A stretch of 64,000 nucleotides of DNA from UBA7434 sp042090785. GTDB taxonomy: Bacteria; Pseudomonadota; Gammaproteobacteria; Pseudomonadales; UBA7434. The stretch's first letter is position 1. Every line of letters starts with the position of its first letter. The DNA lies in assembly GCA_042090785.1 (NCBI GenBank), contig JBELIP010000011.1, positions 6,810 through 70,809 of the forward strand, written 5' to 3'. The notes beneath the pieces were generated by a model. That model was not told the DNA's origin. It saw only the letters and a list, made by a program, of their open reading frames with translations, and did no database searches. Positions 23,418 through 32,071 of the stretch are shown here, one piece after another. The position numbers and the translations under genes were made by a program.

Positions 23418-24590
23418 TTGATAAAAAAAACATGGCAAACGCCGACCAATTTATTGCTGTTAATGTCAATTGCACTACCAATTGCTTTTGCAACATGGAT
23501 GGCGCTGCTTAACAATTTCGTTATTGAGCGTGCAGCCTTTACGGGTGCAGAAATTGGCATGCTACAAAGCATTCGTGAAATCCCTGGGTTTTTAGCATTT
23601 ACAGCGGTGCTGATTCTATTGTTGGTTAAAGAGCAAACGTTTGCCTATGTTGCTTTGGCGATGATGGGCATTGGTGTGGCACTCACGGGCTATTTTCCCT
23701 CTATTGTTGGGCTTTATCTCACCACATTCATAATGTCTACCGGGTTTCATTATTTTGAAACCATAAAACAATCGTTATCGTTGCAGTGGTTATCTAAAGA
23801 CGAAGCGCCAGCTGCCTTGGGTAAGATGATTGCTTATGGCTCTATGGCGTCACTGCTTGTTTATAGTAGCTTATGGCTTTCTGAACGCTTTTTTTCTTTA
23901 TCATTTGAAACGCTTTATGTAATTGGTGGCGGCACTTGCGTATTGCTAGTGTTGCTAATGTGGTTGGCGTTTCCAAAGTTCACCAGTAATACGGTGCAGC
24001 GCAAGCATTTATTAATGCGTAAACGTTACTGGCTTTATTATGCGCTAACGTTTATGAGCGGGGCGCGCCGACAAATATTTGTGGTGTTTGCTGGCTTTTT
24101 AATGGTAGAGAAATTCGGCTACAGTGTCAGTGATATTGCGGCGCTGTATTTGGTGAATCATTTATTTAATTGGGCGTTTGCTGCAAAAATTGGTGCGTGG
24201 GTTGGGCGTGTGGGTGAGCGTCGTGCACTAACATTTGAATACTGTGGATTAATTTTTGTGTTTACCGCTTACGCTTTTGTTTCTGATGCTAAATGGGCGG
24301 CGGCACTGTATATACTAGATCACTTATTTTTTTCGTTAGCTATTGCTATTAAGACGTATTTTCAAAAGATTGCTGACCCCGCTGATATGGCATCGACGGC
24401 AGGTGTTGCCTTTACTATTAACCATATTGCGGCAGTGGTTATTCCGGTTGTTTTTGGTTTGATATGGCTTGTATCACCAGCGGCGGTATTCTTAATGGGT
24501 ACAGCTATGGTGGTTGTTAGCTTGATACTTGCCCGTAATATTCCAGTAAGCCCTTCTGAGGGTAATGAAGTGCTTGTCGGTAAGGTTTAA
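23418..24590 (+). CDS. MFS transporter
   Basis: A 390-residue integral membrane protein with about 12 hydrophobic helices in the major facilitator pattern. It opens LLLLMSIALPIAFATWMALLNNFVIERAAFTGAEIG and has a central basic loop (KFTSNTVQRKHLLMRKRYW) between the two halves. The start is a TTG with AGGG upstream; a later Met is possible. The substrate cannot be inferred, although its size and lack of drug-efflux motifs suggest a small-molecule carrier. It follows the RND remnant. Confidence 0.85.
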   Translation: MIKKTWQTPTNLLLLMSIALPIAFATWMALLNNFVIERAAFTGAEIGMLQSIREIPGFLAFTAVLILLLVKEQTFAYVALAMMGIGVALTGYFPSIVGLYLTTFIMSTGFHYFETIKQSLSLQWLSKDEAPAALGKMIAYGSMASLLVYSSLWLSERFFSLSFETLYVIGGGTCVLLVLLMWLAFPKFTSNTVQRKHLLMRKRYWLYYALTFMSGARRQIFVVFAGFLMVEKFGYSVSDIAALYLVNHLFNWAFAAKIGAWVGRVGERRALTFEYCGLIFVFTAYAFVSDAKWAAALYILDHLFFSLAIAIKTYFQKIADPADMASTAGVAFTINHIAAVVIPVVFGLIWLVSPAAVFLMGTAMVVVSLILARNIPVSPSEGNEVLVGKV

Positions 24591-24749
24591 ACCTATTGCT
24601 GTGTAAGTCTATAATAAGTTAACTTTGATAATGATAATAAAACCATTCGATTAAACTATGGTATTTGCCCTTTGTTAGAAATGACTGCATGATTGGCTAA
24701 CTAGCGATAAATTAATAAATTGCAGGCATGAGTCTGTGGCTAAAAAACG

Positions 24750-24785
24750 AATAAAAAGCGGCTAAAAAAGCGGCAAAAAAAATGG
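24750..24785 (+). repeat. 12-bp imperfect tandem repeat upstream of the SDR gene
   Basis: AATAAAAAGCGG (24750-24761), CTAAAAAAGCGG (24762-24773) and CAAAAAAAATGG (24774-24785) form three diverged copies ending nine bases before the SDR start. No clear Shine-Dalgarno sequence is present between them and the ATG. The rest of the 204-base gap has no gene; a double GATAAT at 24627-24638 is Fur-box-like. Confidence 0.65.
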
Positions 24786-24794
24786 CAATTTAAT

Positions 24795-25577
24795 ATGACT
24801 AAAAAAACCGTTGTTATTACAGGTGCAAGCAGTGGTCTTGGTAAGGCGACAGCGTTGGCGTTTTCGCGTCAGGGTTGGTGGGTTGCTATAGCCGATATTA
24901 ACCAAGCACGTGGCGATGAAGTGGTTGCACAAATTGAGGCCTTAGGAGGCCAAGCCTTTTACCAGCACTGTGATGTGAGTAAGGGCGAAGATATACAAGC
25001 ACTTAATGATCGCTGCTTAACCGTTTGGGGTAAAACCGATGTGCTGATTAATAATGCCGGCATTGTTTCGGCGTTAGGCGCAATTGATCGTGTCCCCTTG
25101 GAAGAATGGCAGCGAGCCTTTGATATTAATGTTATGGGCGTTGTTAAAGGCTGCGCTACGTTTGCGCGTACCTTTAAAGAGCAGGGCAGCGGCCATATTG
25201 TTAACATTGCTTCAATTGCTGGGCTTCTGACTATTCCTGGCATGACAAGCTATAGTGCGTCTAAAGCTGCGGTGGTTTCTCTGTCAGAAGCGTTGCGCGT
25301 GGAGTTAAAGTCTAAAAATATTGGTGTTACGGTTGTTTGCCCGAGTTTGTTTAAAACCAATTTATCAGAATCGTTAATGAATGCGAAAGAAGGACAGCAA
25401 GCGTTAATTGATCACGCCATGGATAAATCAACGCTAACTGCCGAAGACATTGCCGCGTTAATATTTAAAGCGGTTAAAAAGAATCAGTTTATGTTATTGC
25501 CGCATAAGGAAACTTGGTTGCAATGGGGTTTAAAGCGATTGTCGCCTCGTCTTTATCGGTGGGTTTTAACGCGTTAA
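24795..25577 (+). CDS. Short-chain dehydrogenase/reductase
   Basis: Classical SDR of 260 residues. It has the cofactor motif TGASSGLG (about 9-16), an acidic residue after the second strand (ADIN, suggesting NAD preference), NNAG, and the catalytic Ser in NIASIAGLL with Y-x-x-x-K in YSASKAAVVS. A C-terminal region after CPSLFKTNLSES would bind substrate. It is followed 24 bases later by a patatin-like gene. The pair may act in lipid or hydroxy-acid metabolism; the substrate is unknown. Confidence 0.92.
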   Translation: MTKKTVVITGASSGLGKATALAFSRQGWWVAIADINQARGDEVVAQIEALGGQAFYQHCDVSKGEDIQALNDRCLTVWGKTDVLINNAGIVSALGAIDRVPLEEWQRAFDINVMGVVKGCATFARTFKEQGSGHIVNIASIAGLLTIPGMTSYSASKAAVVSLSEALRVELKSKNIGVTVVCPSLFKTNLSESLMNAKEGQQALIDHAMDKSTLTAEDIAALIFKAVKKNQFMLLPHKETWLQWGLKRLSPRLYRWVLTR

Positions 25578-25601
25578 TTATTGGCGCAATTAATTATTAC
25601 T

Positions 25602-26675
25602 ATGAATACACTTAAAATTTTAGCAGGCGCTAGTGCGTACCAACATATACGAGAAAATGGATTGTCTCCACAAGACGTGAGCGCTATTTTTGGTGCGTCA
25701 GGTGCGGCTAAATGGTTAACTATTTATGGTTTAGATAAAGCCATTTTTTCTGAATGGCTACTTAATAGTCATCAACCTATTGATTTGTTTGGTACCTCGG
25801 TTGGCGCTTTTAAATTGGCCGCTGCGGCTCAAAACAACCCCGCTGAAGCCATGACTCAATTGGCTAATGCGTATATTGCTCAATTTTACGGTGATGATAT
25901 ATCTGTAGAAAAAGTGGGTATAGAGACACGCCGAATACTTGATGCGTTTTTAACTGAAGACCGTGTTGCTGAGATTTTATCGAGTTCGCGATTTAATTAT
26001 CATTGTGCGAGTGTGCGTTGTAATGGACTATTAGCGAGTAGCAATATCACGCTACAAAAAATAGCCATGATTAATGCTTTTTTTGCGGCCCTTTTAAGTC
26101 GTAATAATCTTCGTAATACCTTTGAGCGCACCGTTTTTTATACGGGTTCACCGGTTAACGATTTGATTGGCGCGGATCAATTTACGACGCGTCGAGTTGC
26201 CTTAACGGCCGAAAGTTTTATTCCTGCTGTTTTATCCTCGGGTTCAATCCCTGCTGTAATGCGTGGAATCACTGATATAACTGGAGCCGAGCCGGGTGTT
26301 TATCGCGATGGTGGTTTGCTCGACTATCATCCACTGCCCAGTAATATTGGTGAGATTAAGCAAGGCTTGGTGTTATATCCGCACTTTTACACGCATTTAA
26401 CTGAAGGCTGGTTTGATAAATTTACGCCGTGGCGAAAAGTGCAAGCGCAGCAATTGACGAATACGGTTATTGTTGGGCCGAGCGACGCGTTTGTGCAATC
26501 CTTGCCGGGTGGAAAAATTCCTGATAGACAAGATTTTTATCACTTTAAACATAATGATAGCGAGCGAGTTCGTCGTTGGACAGAGGTGAAAGACCACAGC
26601 TGTGAGTTGGGCGAGGCGTTTATGCGTTTGGCGGAGTCGGGTGATATAGCGAAAGTGGTTGAGCTTGTTAGCTAG
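25602..26675 (+). CDS. Patatin-like phospholipase family protein
   Basis: A 357-residue protein with the patatin layout: a Gly-rich oxyanion stretch (FGASGAAKW), nucleophile elbow GTSVG (Ser in FGTSVGAF) and a D-G-G catalytic Asp in VYRDGGLLDYHPLP. This predicts Ser-Asp dyad acyl hydrolase activity on lipids. ATG 25602 is preferred; an in-frame TTG at 25581 would add seven residues, and neither has a strong ribosome binding site. There is no signal peptide, so it is probably cytoplasmic or membrane-associated. It is co-oriented with the upstream SDR gene. Confidence 0.85.
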   Translation: MNTLKILAGASAYQHIRENGLSPQDVSAIFGASGAAKWLTIYGLDKAIFSEWLLNSHQPIDLFGTSVGAFKLAAAAQNNPAEAMTQLANAYIAQFYGDDISVEKVGIETRRILDAFLTEDRVAEILSSSRFNYHCASVRCNGLLASSNITLQKIAMINAFFAALLSRNNLRNTFERTVFYTGSPVNDLIGADQFTTRRVALTAESFIPAVLSSGSIPAVMRGITDITGAEPGVYRDGGLLDYHPLPSNIGEIKQGLVLYPHFYTHLTEGWFDKFTPWRKVQAQQLTNTVIVGPSDAFVQSLPGGKIPDRQDFYHFKHNDSERVRRWTEVKDHSCELGEAFMRLAESGDIAKVVELVS

Positions 26676-26801
26676 TTTTTACCTGTTAAGAAAAACACTT
26701 TCCTCAATGGTATTAACTCGTCAAAAAGAATCACTTATTTCTCTTGCTATTAAAGTAAACTATCTCTAACAATTGAGTGCAGCCTATTCTTGGAAGTCTT
26801 T

Positions 26802-27326
26802 ATGACCAATAATGATATTTTACGCCGCGTACGCTATATCTTCGATTTTAACGATAAGAAGATGATAGCGATGTTTAGCCATGCCGGCTGTGAGGTGACG
26901 CGTGAGCAAGTGAGTGCTTGGTTGAAGAAAGATGATGACCCTGACTATAAAAGCTGTAGTGATACGCTAATGGCGACTTTTTTGAATGGTTTAATTATTG
27001 AAAAACGTGGTAAGCGCGATGGTGATCAACCCGTGCCAGAAAAAAAGCTGAATAATAATATTATTTTTATGAAGCTTAAGATTGCTTTAAATATGAAAGC
27101 AGAAGATGTGCTGCATACGCTTAGCTTGGCTGGCTTTCGTTTAGGTAAGCATGAGCTCAGTGCGTTTTTTCGTAAGGCCGATCATAAGCATTTTCGCCAA
27201 TGCAAAGACCAAGTGCTGCGTAACTTTTTGCAAGGCTTGCAATTAGAGTTGCGTAAGAGTGAGGGTGAGGGTAATGGTAAGGATGAAAAAGTGCCCGCCG
27301 ATTTTGCATGGCAATCACAATCTTAG
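26802..27326 (+). CDS. DUF1456 family protein (YehS-like)
   Basis: A 174-residue soluble protein built from two similar halves. Each starts with a helix pattern (NNDILRRVRYIFDFNDKKMIAMF and NNNIIFMKLKIALNMKAEDVLHTL) and is followed by LSA/VSAWL(K/R)K and a conserved Cys before FL-GL. This duplication and the motifs define DUF1456/YehS. The function is unknown. The ATG at 26802 is preferred over a TTG at 26790. The C-terminal 25 residues are low complexity. Confidence 0.88.
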   Translation: MTNNDILRRVRYIFDFNDKKMIAMFSHAGCEVTREQVSAWLKKDDDPDYKSCSDTLMATFLNGLIIEKRGKRDGDQPVPEKKLNNNIIFMKLKIALNMKAEDVLHTLSLAGFRLGKHELSAFFRKADHKHFRQCKDQVLRNFLQGLQLELRKSEGEGNGKDEKVPADFAWQSQS

Positions 27327-27344
27327 CTGAGTGGTTTATAGTCG

Positions 27345-28952
27345 CTAACTATTATTCTTATTCATGCTGAGCGCCATAGCTTCAGCCACTTTAATCCCGT
27401 CCATAGCCGCCGACATAATTCCGCCCGCATAGCCAGCACCTTCACCGGCTGGGTATAAGCCAGCCGTATTGATACTTTGGTAATCATCGCCGCGTTTAAT
27501 ATTAATAGGCGCGGATGTGCGCGTTTCAACACTGGTGAGTAGGGCGTCATCAAGTGCAAAGCCTTTAATTTTTTTATTAAAAGCCGGCAGTGCTTCGCGC
27601 AGTGCCTCAATACAAAAATCCGGTAGTGCAGACGACAAGTCAGTTAATTTAATACCGGGTTTAAATGAGGGTTCAACACTGCCGAGTACTTTAGAGCTTT
27701 TACCCTTTAAAAAATCACCGACTTTTTGTGCCGGCGCATCATAATTTTCACCGCCCATTGTATAAGCTCTGCTTTCTAGTTCACGCTGAAAATCAATGCC
27801 AGCCAGTGGGTGGCCTGGATAATCGGATGGGTTAATGCCCACCACAACAGCACTGTTAGCATTGCGCTCGTTGCGCGAGTACTGGCTCATGCCGTTAGTA
27901 ACAACGCGTCCTTCTTCAGAGCTGGCAGCCACGACGGTGCCACCTGGGCACATGCAAAAGCTATAAACCGAACGGCCATTCTTACAGTGGTGAACTAATT
28001 TATAGTCTGCAGCTCCCAAAATTTCATTACCTGCGTTCGGCCCAAAGCGAGCATCATCAATCATCGATTGTTTATGCTCAATTCTAAAGCCTACTGAAAA
28101 AGGCTTGGCTTCTATATAAACGTTGTTGTCGTATAGCATTTGAAAGGTATCGCGGGCGCTATGGCCTATTGCTAAAGCGACATGACGCGTATTAATTTTT
28201 TCGCCGTCGGCTAAGCTTAAGCCGGTGACTTGGCCTTTATCAATATGAATATCTTCGACGCGACAGCCAAACCGAATTTCACCACCTAACGCAATAATTT
28301 TGGCGCGCATTTTTTCAACCATGGCGACTAATTTAAATGTGCCAATATGCGGTTTGCTGACATACAAAATTTCTTCGGGAGCGCCGGCTTCAACAAATTC
28401 ATTTAATACTTTGCGGCCATACTGTTTAGGGTCTTTTACTTGGCTCCAGAGTTTACCGTCAGAAAAAGTCCCGGCACCACCTTCGCCAAATTGCACATTC
28501 GATTCGGTGTTGAGTTGTTTTTTACGCCAAAAGTTAAACGTGTCTTTGGTCCGTTCACGTACTTCTTTGCCGCGCTCAAGAATAATCGGTTTATAGCCCA
28601 TTTGTGCTAACACCAAGCCGGCTAATAGGCCGCAAGGTCCAAAACCAATAACGACGGGTCGCTCGCTTAAATGAGCAGGCGCCTGAGCGACATTATAATA
28701 AGTGAGGTCGGGAGAGGCTTTAATAAGCTGACTATCGGCAAATGTTTTAAGTAGCTGGTCATTAATGGTTGTTTCAATATCTAAAGTATAAATAAGAAAG
28801 ATATTGGTTTTTTTACGGGCATCGTAGCCACGTTTAAATATTTCAACATCAATAAGCTGATCTTTACAGATATTGAGGGTAGATAAAACGGCTTTTTTTA
28901 TTGCTATTTCATCATGATTAAGCGGTAGCTTAATGTTAGATAGGCGAATCAT
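27345..28952 (-). CDS. FAD-dependent dehydrogenase (COG2509-type)
   Basis: A 535-residue flavoprotein. An N-terminal domain of about 90 residues precedes the dinucleotide fold PVVIGFGPCGLLAGLVLAQMGYKPIILERG. Next comes QFGEGGAGTFSDGKLWSQVKDP, a block typical of this family. Further on are SFCMCPGGTVVAASSEEGRVVTNGMSQY and a second FAD contact near the end (GLYPAGEGAGYAGGIMSAAMDG). Relatives are annotated as uncharacterised FAD-dependent dehydrogenases; the substrate is not known. It converges on the DUF1456 gene. Confidence 0.9.
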   Translation of the reverse strand: MIRLSNIKLPLNHDEIAIKKAVLSTLNICKDQLIDVEIFKRGYDARKKTNIFLIYTLDIETTINDQLLKTFADSQLIKASPDLTYYNVAQAPAHLSERPVVIGFGPCGLLAGLVLAQMGYKPIILERGKEVRERTKDTFNFWRKKQLNTESNVQFGEGGAGTFSDGKLWSQVKDPKQYGRKVLNEFVEAGAPEEILYVSKPHIGTFKLVAMVEKMRAKIIALGGEIRFGCRVEDIHIDKGQVTGLSLADGEKINTRHVALAIGHSARDTFQMLYDNNVYIEAKPFSVGFRIEHKQSMIDDARFGPNAGNEILGAADYKLVHHCKNGRSVYSFCMCPGGTVVAASSEEGRVVTNGMSQYSRNERNANSAVVVGINPSDYPGHPLAGIDFQRELESRAYTMGGENYDAPAQKVGDFLKGKSSKVLGSVEPSFKPGIKLTDLSSALPDFCIEALREALPAFNKKIKGFALDDALLTSVETRTSAPINIKRGDDYQSINTAGLYPAGEGAGYAGGIMSAAMDGIKVAEAMALSMNKNNS

Positions 28953-29113
28953 AGAGTGTGGCTCAGCAGTAATGTGTGCTGGTTAGGCACAAAATTAGTT
29001 GGCACAAAATAAGTGGCTTAACTTTATGTGGGGCAGGATAAACGAGAACCTAATAGCTGAACAAGTGTTAGACTGTTTAAAAGTAAGTGGAATATAGCAG
29101 GTATACTGAAGCA

Positions 29114-29404
29114 ATGACTGATAAACAACCGAATAACCCGTTACATGGCATTACTTTAGAGCAATTGCTAACGCAGTTGGTTGACCATTATGGCTGGGAG
29201 TATCTAGGCCAGCGTATTAATATTAATTGCTTTAAAAGCGATCCTTCCATTAAATCGAGTCTTAAATTTCTTCGTAAGACACTCTGGGCTAGAGAGAAAG
29301 TAGAGCATTTGTACATTGCAATACTTAGCCAATCAAAACAAAGTCCAGATAAAGAGCCTTCATTTGATCCCTGGAAAAAAGTGCGTGATTCTCTAGCAGA
29401 ATAA
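29114..29404 (+). CDS. VF530-family (DUF2132) DNA-binding-like protein
   Basis: A 96-residue protein with the strongly conserved block NNPLHGITLEQLLTQLVDHYGWEYLG then NCFKSDPSIKSSLKFLRKT-WAREKVE-LY that defines VF530 (DUF2132). A solved family structure suggests nucleic-acid binding, but the role is unknown. I chose ATG 29114 (MTDKQPNNPL) over a GTG at 29087, because homology begins there. A 14-bp direct duplication follows the stop at 29413-29440. Confidence 0.88.
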   Translation: MTDKQPNNPLHGITLEQLLTQLVDHYGWEYLGQRININCFKSDPSIKSSLKFLRKTLWAREKVEHLYIAILSQSKQSPDKEPSFDPWKKVRDSLAE

Positions 29405-29412
29405 ATTTCATC

Positions 29413-29440
29413 TGATACTTTTTGCATGACACTTTTTGCA
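29413..29440 (+). repeat. 14-bp tandem duplication after the VF530 gene
   Basis: TGATACTTTTTGCA (29413-29426) is followed directly by TGACACTTTTTGCA (29427-29440), with one mismatch. It is non-coding and one of several such short duplications in the window. Confidence 0.8.
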
Positions 29441-29559
29441 AAGAACTTTGTCCCCAATTGCTATGGTGGTGTGATTCAGCAAAGGCTAGTCTTGAGTGGC
29501 TATTAATGTTGATATCAATCGATAAGCTTTTTTTAAAATATAAATAGGGGGGAGGGAAT

Positions 29560-29970
29560 ATGTTGAAAGGTGTCATTTTGGCGATTATTGCGGTTTTTAT
29601 AGCATGGTCGGCGCTCGATTTTTTAATCCACGGTATGTTATTAAAAGAAACCTATGAAGCTACGGCGCATCTTTGGCGGCCAATGCAAGAGATGAATATG
29701 ACGCTCATGCATGGTGTGACACTTTCTGTGGCGATATGTTTTGTACTCATTTACCAAGCTTGTGTTACTCAAAAATCGATATGTATTGGTGTAAAGCTGG
29801 GTGTTTTATTTGGTTTAGCAGCAGGGATTATGGCGGCAAGTGCTTATGCTTATATGCCCATTCCTGTTTCTTTAGCGATTCATTGGTTCGCGGGCGTATT
29901 TGTCGAGTTTGTTGTTGCTGGTTGGTTAATGGGGCTGTTGATAAAGTCTGAAGACTCACAGATTGAATAA
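29560..29970 (+). CDS. Four-helix membrane protein of unknown function
   Basis: A 136-residue protein with four predicted membrane helices: VILAIIAVFIAWSALDFLI, LMHGVTLSVAICFVLIYQA, KLGVLFGLAAGIMAASAYAY and AIHWFAGVFVEFVVAGWLMGLL. A short polar loop (HGMLLKETYEATAHLWRPMQEMN) follows helix 1. GGGGGGAGGGAA lies just before the ATG, a strong ribosome binding site. The pattern resembles conserved hypothetical inner-membrane proteins of marine gammaproteobacteria. No function can be assigned. Confidence 0.8.
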   Translation: MLKGVILAIIAVFIAWSALDFLIHGMLLKETYEATAHLWRPMQEMNMTLMHGVTLSVAICFVLIYQACVTQKSICIGVKLGVLFGLAAGIMAASAYAYMPIPVSLAIHWFAGVFVEFVVAGWLMGLLIKSEDSQIE

Positions 29971-30056
29971 TTAAAGAGGTTTGTAACTCAGAGGGCGTTT
30001 ATCGCTTTCTGGGTTTACAATTATATTTAAGCTTACTCTTCGAGGGTTCTTGACTA

Positions 30057-30611
30057 ATGAAGCATTTAAATACCGAGCAGCTTGAGGAAGGTTTGAATCA
30101 GATTTTTCAATCGCCTAAGGATGAAGGTCAATTGGCACTTATTGTTTGTCGTCCTAAGGTCGATCAGCGTCAAATATTATTGTCAGCAGAGTTAGACGTT
30201 GAAGAGGGCTTGGTTGGCGATAATTGGCGAGCTCGTGGTTGCTCTGCTACTGAAGATGGTTCTGCGCATCCTGAGATGCAGCTTAATATTATGAACGCTA
30301 GAGTAGCCGATTTAGTAGCCCAGAGTCGTGAGCGTTGGTCGTTAGCGGGTGATCAGCTGTATGTTGATTTAGATTTGAGTGATGAGAATTTGCCGGCGGG
30401 AACAAGGCTTGCAATTGGTGAGGCTATTGTTGAAGTGACTGCGGAGCCGCATACGGGGTGTAAAAAATTTGTCGAACGCTTTGGTTTAGATGCGATGAAG
30501 TTTGTTAACTCGGGTTTGGGGAAGCAGATTAATTTGCGCGGTATTAATGCGAAGGTTGTTCAGGCAGGGCAGATTAGTACGGGGGATTTAGTCAGGAAGG
30601 TTCTAGTTTAA
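30057..30611 (+). CDS. MOSC-domain protein
   Basis: A 184-residue protein matching the MOSC (molybdenum cofactor sulfurase C-terminal) fold. It has GLVGDNWRARG, NIMNARVADLVA, GDQLYVDLDLSDENLPAGTRLAIGEAIVEVT and the Cys block HTGCKKFVERFGLDAMKFVN. MOSC proteins bind or transfer sulfur for the molybdenum cofactor or detoxify N-hydroxylated bases. The lone short form here has an undefined substrate. A molybdopterin oxidoreductase gene lies 1.5 kb downstream, which may or may not be related. Confidence 0.88.
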   Translation: MKHLNTEQLEEGLNQIFQSPKDEGQLALIVCRPKVDQRQILLSAELDVEEGLVGDNWRARGCSATEDGSAHPEMQLNIMNARVADLVAQSRERWSLAGDQLYVDLDLSDENLPAGTRLAIGEAIVEVTAEPHTGCKKFVERFGLDAMKFVNSGLGKQINLRGINAKVVQAGQISTGDLVRKVLV

Positions 30612-30644
30612 GACTTAAACCCAACTCAAAAAAGCTCGCCTTCT

Positions 30645-30923
30645 TTAACGGCTACCCCAAATCTTAGCCACCGCCCGTTCACTCCCTAGCGCCCCAACCA
30701 CCAAGCAAACAAAACTCGCACCACCAAAAATAATCATAGGAAAAGCAATCCCAAACCCAGCATCTGCAGGAGACAAGAAAAACGTCACAGCGGTTAATAT
30801 TGAGAACAGCACGCTAATCACCAATAGAATTCGACGACTCATGGGTTTGTACTCATAGGGCTCATTGCCTTGCTCAAAGACGTTGAGTAGCGGAGAGAAT
30901 AATTGCCGTAGTATTTTTTTCAT
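30645..30923 (-). CDS. Small two-helix membrane protein of unknown function
   Basis: A 92-residue protein with an N-terminal amphipathic stretch and two hydrophobic segments (RILLVISVLFSILTAVTFFL and GIAFPMIIFGGASFVCLVVGALG). It ends in a short basic tail. No family is recognised. It is convergent with the MOSC gene and divergent from folD. A non-coding gap of about 230 bases lies between it and folD. Confidence 0.65.
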   Translation of the reverse strand: MKKILRQLFSPLLNVFEQGNEPYEYKPMSRRILLVISVLFSILTAVTFFLSPADAGFGIAFPMIIFGGASFVCLVVGALGSERAVAKIWGSR

Positions 30924-31156
30924 AATCGATAGGTTTGTTCAAAGTTTAAGTCAAAGGGTTAATGCGCTTTATTCTAACAGTAGTACTCAGCTTTTGCCCA
31001 GTTGTTGGGCAAGATCGGCCATCCAGTTATTATCGTCTAAGCCAGATCAAGGAACAGGCATAATTTAATAAAATTTTGTTAGGAAAAGCGAGGTTTATTT
31101 GGCAATAAGCGGTAAAATGGTCATCTGTTAAATGAGCTAATCCGTGAGGTCAGTCA

Positions 31157-32023
31157 GTGTCGAAAGTAATTGATGGTAAGCAGTTTGCCGATAATCTGTG
31201 CGAAAAGTTGAAAGCTGAAGTGGCAACGCTACAACAACAGCATAATTTATCGCCAAGTATTGCAGTGGTGTTGGTCGGCGATGACCCAGCTAGCCAAGTG
31301 TATGTTCGTAATAAAGTCCGTCGTTGTGAGCAGCTTGGAATTAATTCCATAGAGCATCGTCTTGGCGCTGAAACGACAGAGAGCGAATTGCTGACATTAA
31401 TCGATACGCTTAATAATGACAGCGATATTCATGGAATTTTGGTGCAACTGCCTGTTCCTAAGCAAATTAATGATAAAGCTGTCTTGGCCGCTATTTCACC
31501 TAAAAAAGATGTCGATGGCTTTCATATTGAAAATGTCGGCGCTATGGCCGTTGGCGAAAATCAAATGGTGCCATGTACTCCGTTAGGTTCGTTAATGATG
31601 CTGCAGGACCACTTGGGCGATTTAAGCGGTAAGCATGCCGTGGTGATTGGGCGCTCAAATATTGTCGGTAAGCCTATGGCAACTTTGTTGCTTCAACAAA
31701 GCTGTACGGTCACTATTGTTCACTCACGCACAGTGGATATCGAGTCGATTTGTCGTCAAGCCGATATCCTTGTCGCCGCGGTAGGTATTCCGAATTTTGT
31801 TAAAGCCGACTGGGTCAAAGAGGGTGCGGTTGTGATTGATGTCGGTATCAATCGTATCGAAGTCGACGGCAAAAGCCGTTTAGTTGGTGATGTTGATTTT
31901 GATGATGTGCAGGAAAAAGTATCGGCTATTACACCTGTGCCGGGTGGCGTTGGGCCAATGACGATTGCTTGCTTGATGTATAACACTGTAGCTGCGGCAA
32001 AAATGCAAAATAATATTAATTAA
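31157..32023 (+). CDS. folD: Bifunctional methylenetetrahydrofolate dehydrogenase/cyclohydrolase FolD
   Basis: Cytoplasmic enzyme that converts 5,10-methylene-THF to 10-formyl-THF in one-carbon metabolism. The 288 residues contain VVLVGDDPASQVYVRNK (catalytic Lys and Tyr region), ILVQLPVPKQIND, PKKDVDGFH, VVIGRSNIVGKPMATLLL for NADP and TPVPGGVGPMTIA. The start is GTG, with GTGAGG eight bases upstream; no better ATG exists in frame. It lies 48 bases before the molybdopterin oxidoreductase gene. Confidence 0.96.
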   Translation: MSKVIDGKQFADNLCEKLKAEVATLQQQHNLSPSIAVVLVGDDPASQVYVRNKVRRCEQLGINSIEHRLGAETTESELLTLIDTLNNDSDIHGILVQLPVPKQINDKAVLAAISPKKDVDGFHIENVGAMAVGENQMVPCTPLGSLMMLQDHLGDLSGKHAVVIGRSNIVGKPMATLLLQQSCTVTIVHSRTVDIESICRQADILVAAVGIPNFVKADWVKEGAVVIDVGINRIEVDGKSRLVGDVDFDDVQEKVSAITPVPGGVGPMTIACLMYNTVAAAKMQNNIN

Positions 32024-32071
32024 TGTTTAATCCTGATTGTTAGGACGGTTATGCCTTAAACGAGTCTGCCC

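Noticed and set aside
30987..31046. Gene-like minus-strand stretch reading SGLDDNNWMADLAQQLGKS then stop
   Set aside because: Only about 20 codons with a stop just upstream; possibly a gene remnant but no family could be named.
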